Assembly (NCBI GenBank): GCA_037447655.1
Contig: JBBHKE010001986.1
Span: 1 to 64,000 of the forward strand
Source of the DNA: Zygnema cylindricum
Lineage: Eukaryota; Streptophyta; Zygnematophyceae; Zygnematales; Zygnemataceae
Reading direction: 5' to 3'
Length of the DNA stretch: 64,000 nt
Made by a program: the position numbers and the translations under genes. This document shows positions 57,201 to 64,000 of this stretch, one piece after another (within the stretch, counting starts at the first letter, position 1; every line of letters begins with the position of its first letter). Below the pieces are notes generated by a model. That model had not been told where the DNA came from and did no database searches. It saw only the letters and a program-made list of their open reading frames with translations.

Positions 57201-58243
57201 ACCTGCGCCTACATAAAGTCTTACTCGAATTTGGTTTCATCCGTACGGTCTCAGGTTCTGGCGTGTACGTAAAAGACGAAGGCGTAGATGAAACGATATT
57301 TTCGGTCTACGTGGACGACTTTTTAATGACGTCTGACAGCTTGGATTTAATATGCAAGTTAAAGGCGTACTTGCGCCTACATTTCAAAGTAATCGACCTT
57401 GGGGAGGTACGGTATATTTTGGGAATCGAAGTGATTCGATTCGCCAACGGCAATATAAAATTAAGTCAAGCTCAATATCGCCGCGAAGTGTTAACTAGGT
57501 TTTCTATGCTTGACGCGAAACGTACTCTAACACCGTTAGATTCTAAGGTACAGTAACAAAAGTGTGACCACGAACCTACGGTTGACGTCCCATTTCGTGA
57601 GGCGATTGGGAGTCTTATGTACCTAAGCGTAGGTACACGACCAGATATTTCGGCGGCAGTATCAGTAGTCAACCGATTTTGTCAAGCGCCAAAAAGGGCG
57701 CACTGGGAGGCGGTCAAGCGAATCTTTCATTATCTTGCAGGGACAATGGAAATCGGCTTGACGTACAAATATGGCGATTCGCTAGAGTGCATCGGCTATT
57801 ACGATGCCGATTGGGGAGGAGATTTTGATACAGGAAAATCTACTTCGGGATACGCTTTTGTTTTCGGTGGGGCAACAATCTCATGGAGTTCTCGCCTCCA
57901 ACCAACTGTCGCTTTAAGTTCCACGGAGGCGGAATACATGGCCGCGTGTCACGCGTCCAAGGCTTCAGTTTGGATAAAAGAAATGTTAAAAGAATTAAAA
58001 TTTCCTATTGGTTGTTTGACTATGTTTACGGATAGCATGAGTTCTATGGCTTTGGTTAAAAATCCAGTTTTTCATAAACGTACAAAACACATACGCATAC
58101 AATGGCATTTCGTACGAGATCTTGTGATGGCGAAAGAAGTGGAGTTTAAGTTTGTGACAACTTTGGATGAAGCTGCTGATATGCTGACGAAGGCGGGGGC
58201 AGCCCAAATTAGGGTTGGTGTAACGACGTTGACAATTCTCTAA
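54287..58243 (+). pseudogene. element X gag end and pol
   Basis: Resumes gag: GRVIMDEDKLTGLLKALP. The knuckle CFRCKQTGHGSSTC (about 54650) is followed by CYFFGKLGHISTHC, in which one Cys has become Phe. The protease box reads VIDSSASHH, so the catalytic Gly is Ser. The pre-integrase region (55098-55520) has LWHHRMCHTSEG. Integrase (55600-56467) has SDNGGEF, SPESNGVAERKNR and frameshifts near 55700-55800. RT (56807-57556) has KYKAQLVCKGFQQRDGVDY, HQMDVET, KSLYGLKQAP and VYVDDF (about 57308), then an in-frame TAA at 57554. RNase H (57617-58243) has GTRPDISAAVSVV, STEAEYMAACHASK and HKRTKHIRIQWHFVRD. Closely related to Y in protein, but with different LTRs. Confidence 0.93.
54492..54554 (+). repeat. 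32-bp tandem duplication that can form hairpins
   Basis: GATGCCACGGAACTTAATTT then TCTCCGTGGCA occurs twice in a row. Each unit has TGCCACGGA paired with TCCGTGGCA, so it can fold. It lies in the gag of X between the matrix-like part and the zinc knuckles and is absent from Y. Confidence 0.88.
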
Positions 58244-58256
58244 TTGAGAGGGGGAT

Positions 58257-58759
58257 TGTTACGATTCAATTTGAGAATCGCCTAATATTGGACGCGCGCG
58301 ATATTTCGGTTCGCGTCGACGTCACTTTATTTTAACCGTACACTTAATGTTTCGTGCGCGTACGGCGTACAAAAACATACATACGAAGGTTCGTGGTACA
58401 GTGCGCACACAACCTTCTCTTACCTTCTCTTCTCTTCACGAAGGAAAGAAAAGCACGCTGCACTCTTCTGCGCGCTTTCTTCTTCCTTCAAGTCTCACGA
58501 CGAGTAACGCGACCTTTGCATTAGCTTGTCGTGCACTGCACGTTAGTTAGGTGACTATTTAAGTTGTTCGTGTTGCTGCAGTTTATTTAATACAGTTTAC
58601 ATTATCTTGGGATAGATAGAGTAAAGAGGGAAGAGTGAGAGGAAAGGGAAAAAGCCTTGTAAAAGGCTTCGGCCATCTTTTTATATAAAGTTTTTGTGGC
58701 CATCTTTGTGTGTATTTATTTTTCTTCCGCTACATATCATCTCGGTGGTATATTTTATA
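58257..58759 (+). repeat. 3' LTR of element X
   Basis: 503 bp, preceded by the polypurine tract GAGAGGGGGAT. The terminal CA has become TA. It contains a 32-base segment missing from the 5' LTR. Confidence 0.92.
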
Positions 58760-58764
58760 CCCAA

Positions 58765-59275
58765 GACGACGCAGAACCAAATGAGCCTTCATGAATTTCT
58801 TCCGAATTTGGTAGTTAGATCCGTTGAAGAGAACGATCTTCCACTTCATATATCGAATCGGCTCCTCATCATCGGTCTCCTCATCTAGATCCGTATCAAC
58901 TTCAAACACTTGTTTCCCCTTGCAAAGGATCTCCCTTCTCTCCTCCTCTTTCTCTACTCCTCCATCCGAACCTCTTTTGAAGGGATCAAAGATCGGATCT
59001 TCAACCACCTTGACTTTCCCCTTTCAGTTTGCGTTTTTCAAAGATCCTTTGATCCACGTGGTGTGGAAAGCCGTCAAATATCTCATGAAGCCGATCTTCC
59101 ATCAATCATCCCTTCTTCCTTCTCTTTCCCACTTTTTGAAGTGGATCCGGAGGGGAAAACACATCAAAAGCGGTCCCTCCGGATCCGAAGTATTTCACAC
59201 TCTGATCCGGTGATGAATCCGATTGATCGGGTGGATTCGGTAAAGGAGCCACGGTCAGAGAAATTGGAGGTGCCA
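58765..59275 (-). pseudogene. element Z copia gag, N-terminal part
   Basis: The minus strand reads APLPNPPDQSDSSPDQSVKYF, then EDRLHEIFDGF, an acidic VDTDLDEETDDEEP, and KIVLFNGSNYQIRKKFMKAHL followed by LRRLG at the X junction. It parallels the gag of X segment by segment (EERLKSQFDKLL, DNDSDLDEED, VVFNGNNYASWKKY). Stops and one or two frameshifts interrupt it. No start codon or LTR of Z is visible: at about 59275 the sequence passes straight into RNase H of another element (W). Confidence 0.8.
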
Positions 59276-61800
59276 TCCTCGACGTGCTCTCGAGAATAGT
59301 GATACGAGATGTCGACATGCTTAGTGCGTTCATGGTGAACCAAAATCTTGATCAATACGATGACGCCATAAGGGTCGGAGAAGATAAGAGTAAGAGTGGA
59401 GGGTGAAAAACCGAGATTTGGCAAGAAGGAACCGGAGCAGACAGTCTCCTTGGAAGCATGGCAAGCAACCATGTATTCGGTCTCAATACTGGAGCAAGCG
59501 GTGTAGGTTGGAGCAAGCAATAATATGCTGGAGCAAGCGATAAGATTGTTTCCTAGAGGACTACGAAATAAGCCTATTGCCCAAGAAAAATCACAAGCCA
59601 AAAGAGGAACGGAGAGAGAGAGCTGATATTGGGCCCAATCTGAATCAAGAAAGTCAAGGAGGGCAGTAGAACCAAAGGATGAGTAAGTGGGGCAAATGGA
59701 TTTAGTGCCTTGGAAACAGCGAAAGACCCATTTAGCGGTTGTAAGATGGTCGAGAGAATCTCACTGAAGAAATTGACTAGGCTTCATGACTTCATGACTT
59801 CAATGTCAAGGGAAGGCAAAGAGTCTTAGAGGAGCGATTTTGGAGAACTTAGATTTTAAGGTAATAGGTAAGTTCACGGAGGTTACTCATGTCAAAATGA
59901 CGTTGAAAAAAGAGTTTGACTGTTTAAATTTTAGGAAGAGAGGGACCAACAAACATGAGGTCATCAACAAACATAGCAACGATGATTAAAAAAGCAGCAG
60001 AGTCATGTGAATAGGTGTTGAAATCAACATCAATACGAGTGAAGCATTTTAGCTTTATAATGTCATCGATATTGTGATCCCACACGCAAGGGGACTGTTT
60101 CACACCAAAGATGGTAGACGCAAGTGGACTGTTTCACACCAAAGATATCTTCAATCAGGTGACAGTGGAAGTGTTCAGAGCCAAGGGAGACATGTTTTAT
60201 AATTTGTTGTATATTTATGTTTTTTGAAAGGACACCGTTCAAAAAGCATTTTTTACATCCACCTGGTGGACATGAAAGTCATGTTTAACACTCAATACAA
60301 AGAGGGTGCGAATTGAAGTGAGGCGAGCAACCGAAGAGTATGATTTGGTGAAGTCAATACCTTCAATTTGGAAAAAGCCATTAGACACCAAGCATGCCTT
60401 GTATTTGTCAACATATTTGTCTAGTTTCTATTTGACACGGAAGACCCACTTAGAAACAATGGTTTTTCGGCCTCGAGGAAAAGAAACCAGGCTCTAAGTG
60501 TTGTTGGATAATAGGGTAGAATACTCTGCGTCAACGACAATTTTCTAAATTGGGGAATCACGGCGTTTGAAAATGGATTTGAGAGGGAGAGAAACGGTGA
60601 TTTCAAAGGCGTCAGTTGAGTAAGCGCAAGCGAGTGATACATGACTCATGGTTTCAATGAGGCGGAATGGAGGGCCATGATTTTGAGAGAGTTTTGACGA
60701 GAGGGATCGGAAGGGAAAAGATTGGGGGATAAAAAAAGGAGGGAATTCAAAAGGCGGAAGTGTTAGAGAGTAAAGTAGCAAGAAGAATGGAAAAGAGAGG
60801 ATTGTCATCAGAAGCAGGGGTGAGGAATTGGTAGGTGGAGGATGGGATTGTTGGAGAGGATGGAGGCATCCGTGGAAGGGGGGGAAGGTAGAGACCGACT
60901 GGGAGGGGAAGAAATAGAGGGGGAGGAGGAGGGGAGGATTGGTAAAGCTGCAGAAACTAGAGGAAGTGGAAAGAGGGAGAAACAAAATCGGGAATAGTAT
61001 GAAAGGAGGTTTGGTGTGGTGGAGGGGGAAAAGAAAGGTACGGGTAAGAAGAAAATGTAGTGGAGGCAAAAGGGACAAGAGGTCGAGAGATAGTTTTGAG
61101 GAAAGGTAATTCATTGAAGGAAACATCACGTGTAGTGATCAAACGACATAGGAAAGGGCACCAGATGCGGTGTGCCTTAGATTTTGGAGCATATCCGAAA
61201 AACGTGCTGCAAAACGCGAAAGTGCCCATCTTTCCGGTGGATTGGACGAGGTCCTTGTACCAAGCTTCGCAACCAAAGGTATCAAGGTGGCCGACATCAC
61301 GTTTTGATAAGGACTACGCTTCCATATGAGTAACGTTAGGTGTAGCGCTGGTAGGACATAAGTTGCGAAGATACTTAGCGCATATAAGGACCTCAACCCA
61401 AAAGGTTAACCACAAGTTGCAAAAGGCAACATGAAGCGAGCCATTTCAACTACGGTACGATCATACATTTTAACAACTCCGTGTACGACAAACTCAACTT
61501 AATTAGGATTCCTTGGAGAGCGAGATAGGTAGAAGAATGGTGAGACGTGAATTCGCCATCGTTGTCGATTTGTAAAGTTTTGATGTGCTTTTGGTGGAAA
61601 ATTTCTGTAAGCGCTTTCAAATTTTGAAAACGGGCAAAAACGTCAAACTTGTGACATATGGTGTTGACATGACAAAAATGTGTGGGATGATCAATGAAAT
61701 TAGCAAGGTACAATGATCCGCTTTCAGTTACGCGTGCGTATGGGGCCGCATTCGTCACCATGAATGAGAGCAAGTGGTTTTATGACAATTTTTTTCTTAC
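59276..61800 (-). pseudogene. copia element W: integrase, RT and RNase H remnant
   Basis: In minus order, integrase comes first (about 61800-61090), with KTLQIDNDGEF, RTVVEMARFMLPF, FGYAPKSKAHRIW and TTRDVSFNE. A Pro/Ser-rich linker follows (61090-60550). RT follows (60500-59800), with SKWVFRVK-like residues, HDFHVHQVDVKNAFLNG near 60270 and FVDDLMFVGP near 59967 (Phe for Tyr in YVDD). RNase H (59600-59276) has SIETEYMVACHASKE and HHERTKHVDISYHYSREHV. All parts have frameshifts. The gag and LTRs are missing. Confidence 0.82.
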
Positions 61801-62099
61801 AATAGAGTATTGAGGTAGATATTTTCATTTAATACACATTTGTCAAAAATCCAAAATTTTGCTAGAAAATAATTCTAGTCGAATTACAAGATTTTAGCCC
61901 TATTTAAGTGGCCTTACCTTTAGAAGGGGCCAAAGTAGAAGAAAATACCTAAGATAGAAAAGACAAGGGATAAAATTTGAAAGAGATGAAACAACTAATC
62001 CATACTTCCTTGAAGGTATCAAAAAACACGTTTTGCCGCTTGAAGGTGAGTAACTAGAGCACAATAGGAGAACTGAGGAAAGAGGCAAAACAACAATAC

Positions 62100-62385
62100 A
62101 AATATCCGGCCGAGTGTCGAGCATAGTATATATCAACTTCCCAACGATAGAACAATAGAGGGGGCCTATATCTCCTTAGGCATTCCCATCGGAGGACACT
62201 TTAGTGAGAGAGGTATTGGGATATAGAGGAGTACGCGCATAATTGCAATCGGCCATATCAAAACTTTCAAGGAGATTAATAATGTAATGCTCATGACTCG
62301 TATTATATGTATAATACGTGCAGGCTTGTTGGACAACATTGTGATGCCTTGACATTTTGGGAATTCATCCTTCACCCATCCTTTC
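62100..62385 (-). pseudogene. copia RT/RNase H junction fragment
   Basis: The minus strand reads ILNLLESFDMADC-like residues, ARTPLYPNTSLTKVSSDGNA, then GKLIYTMLDTRPDICIVV, the conserved block between RT and RNase H in copia (usually LMYAMLCTRPDI). The order is wrong for W (it lies upstream of the W integrase), so it belongs to another element. Confidence 0.7.
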
Positions 62386-62692
62386 CACTTTACGTTTTAC
62401 CACTCAATTCGTTGTCGCCTTTAATTTAAGGCTTGACCTACATCCTGGCTCTCTCTTTTGCCCACGTGATCGTGTGCTTGGGCTTGATGGTGCCCATTTA
62501 CTTCGTTGCTTTTATGCGGAAGAGTTCATTTAAGCACACACACTATTCTCACCACCCTTGCCATTAGTGCTTTTGAGGGGGGCATTCTATCCATCGAGAG
62601 GTTGCATGCACTATTCGTTCGCGACAAATTGCTTTTGTTTTGCTCGATGGTGACCATCGTATTTTCGGTGACATTGTTTCGACAATGTCTTG
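62370..62692 (+). repeat. plus-strand copy of the repeat at 43767-44070
   Basis: About 320 bases that align in reverse with 43767-44070. The two copies face each other across the whole copia nest. Frames are broken in both. A faint D-x-G-x-H-x-L-x-C pattern is present (LDGAHLLRC). Confidence 0.7.
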
Positions 62693-63663
62693 TTGGAGTA
62701 ACATGATGTTTTTAAGGAGCGTGATTATGCACATCGCAATGTTATGGATGACTTCATTTCAATTGACAGGGGAGATATTTGGCTGTTTGGCAACTTCTTT
62801 GAATGAGTTTCTTTGTACTTGTGGTCGGCGTTCTTCGAAGAGGTTGGGCCATAGGAGCTTGGCGTCTTCGCTCCCCATTTTGTTTTACATACACTATGGA
62901 TTTACTACAAGTGCCGACTTCTATCATTCTTCAATTTACTTTGATCTAATGGGTCGTCTACGTGTTTTATAAGTCCCTCACCCTGCACCCCCAAGTATAG
63001 TAGATTTTTAAGGTTACATCCAGTGGTGCTCTAGTTACAGTGAGTTTCAGTCAGGTAGTTTTGTTTTATGGTACGCTATCTTGTTGTTGCTTTGTTCTTC
63101 TTGATTTTGTTTCACATGATTTACTCGCAATATGTACCACATTTAGAGTGATAGTACCGTATGTGCTTTTCAGTGTAAAAAGTACGGATAACACACGTGT
63201 TCTCTGATTCCACACTGTATTCAATTATTGAGCTTCATTTTTGCCTTTGGGTTTTCCAGTTTTGTCTCTTCCTCTCATTTTTTTGTTCCCATGTACTCGA
63301 GTGGTTTTATATCGTGCTTTTTTAATAATGTCTTGTTATCGTTTTCTCTACATATACACATTTGCATGTATGTTTGTGCAACAACTTGTATTCTTTTCAT
63401 TTAAATTTGTGAAACTTAATATACATATATACCTACCTCAAATTAAAAATGCAAATAAACAAACGATGAGGTGATAAAAAAAACAGTCTTTTGTTTTTTT
63501 TTTTTTTTTCCTTTCTTCGTTTTTAGGTTACGAAGAACAAAAATGTTAACATTTAGCATTTAGATGTTTACATCGATGTTTAACATTCAACATTTAGACC
63601 ACAAACCTTCAAAAAAAAAAACCAAACATTCCCACCTCCTTTCTTCAAAAAAAATAAAAGACG
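62693..63663. other. intergenic, no recognised gene
   Basis: Mostly AT-rich with T runs (63485-63511) and ATTTAGATGTTTACATC-like tandem motifs near 63545-63600. No gene. Confidence 0.4.
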
Positions 63664-63940
63664 AGTACTAAGAGTACTTTCGCAATTAACCGAAACTTAG
63701 TCTTGTTACTTTGTTTTTTAGCGAAGATTCTCCGTACAATTTTCAGAGCATTCGGATGAAAACGCAAATAACTTGTTACTTAAAAATGTGACTTACGTAG
63801 ACGTGTACGAAACAATGTGACAGTTGAAGTGGTACACGAAATGAGGCGAACTCAACTTCAATTTGAGGCGTCTCTCCGCACGCTGTACAATTTTTGTGAC
63901 TTCGCAATGTCCGTACACCACATTGTCGACGTGTCGAAAC
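63664..63940 (-). repeat. dispersed repeat family T, inverted copy
   Basis: The reverse complement matches 22388-22645: CGACAATGTGGTGTACGG, GTCACATTGTTTCGTACACG, GAATGCTCTGAAAATTGTACGG, AACAAAGTAACAAGACTAAG. It runs close to the right edge of the window. Confidence 0.8.
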
Positions 63941-64000
63941 AAATAAAATACCTTTCGAAAAATGCGGTTTCGTTTTTCGTCTTCCCACTTGCCGACAGGT

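Larger units (their letters stand above)
46783..58759 (+). mobile_element. Ty1/copia element X, inserted in Z and itself split by Y
   Basis: LTRs 46783-47251 (469 bp) and 58257-58759 (503 bp) start TGTTACGATTCAATTTGAG. The 5' LTR ends TTTTACA; the 3' one ends TTTTATA. Target duplications are CCAAA (46778-46782) and CCCAA (58760-58764, one substitution), and joining the flanks restores the Z gag codons RRLWKIL. The primer site TGGTATCGGAGC lies at 47254. Element Y (48129-54281) interrupts gag. Confidence 0.93.

Noticed and set aside
59106-59333. Minus-strand frame starting MNALSMSTSR as a gag start for Z
   Set aside because: Its first part overlaps, in another frame, the RNase H motif HVDISYHYSREHV of W. 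The Met is a shadow, though the later part is real Z gag.

Overview
This is a eukaryotic nuclear window, most likely from a streptophyte (a land plant or charophyte green alga). Two intron-bearing host genes point there: a digalactosyldiacylglycerol synthase of the plastid envelope (DGD1 type, eight exons, 26471-33194, + strand) and a two-exon stellacyanin-type phytocyanin (40858-42099, + strand). I cannot name the species. Almost everything else is mobile-element sequence in several layers.

Layout. 1-1.7 kb: a CAG/CTG-like satellite and small inverted-repeat elements. 1.7-15.2 kb: a decayed minus-strand Ty1/copia element (called B here) split by a complete plus-strand copia element (A, 5958-12382, 1.05 kb LTRs, target duplication TGGCT). 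The other LTR of B holds a solo LTR of the A family. 15.2-17.5 kb: stacked MITEs, an A-family LTR joined to gag, and a 10-N gap. 17.5-22 kb: a probable decayed PIF/Harbinger region, with a charged-protein reading frame on + and a DDE transposase remnant on -, separated by long pyrimidine and purine tandem repeats. 22-26.3 kb: dispersed repeats, a fold-back element and more MITEs. 26.4-33.2 kb: DGD1. 33.2-40.6 kb: repeats, a hAT-like MITE and Harbinger-like MITEs with long palindromes. 40.6-42.1 kb: phytocyanin. 43-46.2 kb: MITEs and unrecognised sequence. 46.2-59.3 kb: a three-level copia nest, in which element Y (minus) lies inside X (plus), which lies inside the gag of Z (minus). 59.3-62.4 kb: remnants of further minus-strand copia elements. 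62.4-64 kb: dispersed repeats.

How the parts work together. The two host genes are independent of each other. DGD1 would make the bulk thylakoid galactolipid DGDG; the phytocyanin would be a secreted or cell-wall copper protein. None of the retroelements has an intact gag-pol. All carry stops or frameshifts, although the LTR pairs remain close in sequence. The small TA-target elements share one terminal sequence (CACCGCGAATCGTTATTAG and variants) across at least four internal types, so they look like a non-autonomous family mobilised by a transposase that is not encoded here. I found no convincing new enzymatic or defence system. The most informative content is the datable nesting, the paralogous empty sites, the likely Harbinger pair, and an unusually long, repeat-rich N-terminus on DGD1.
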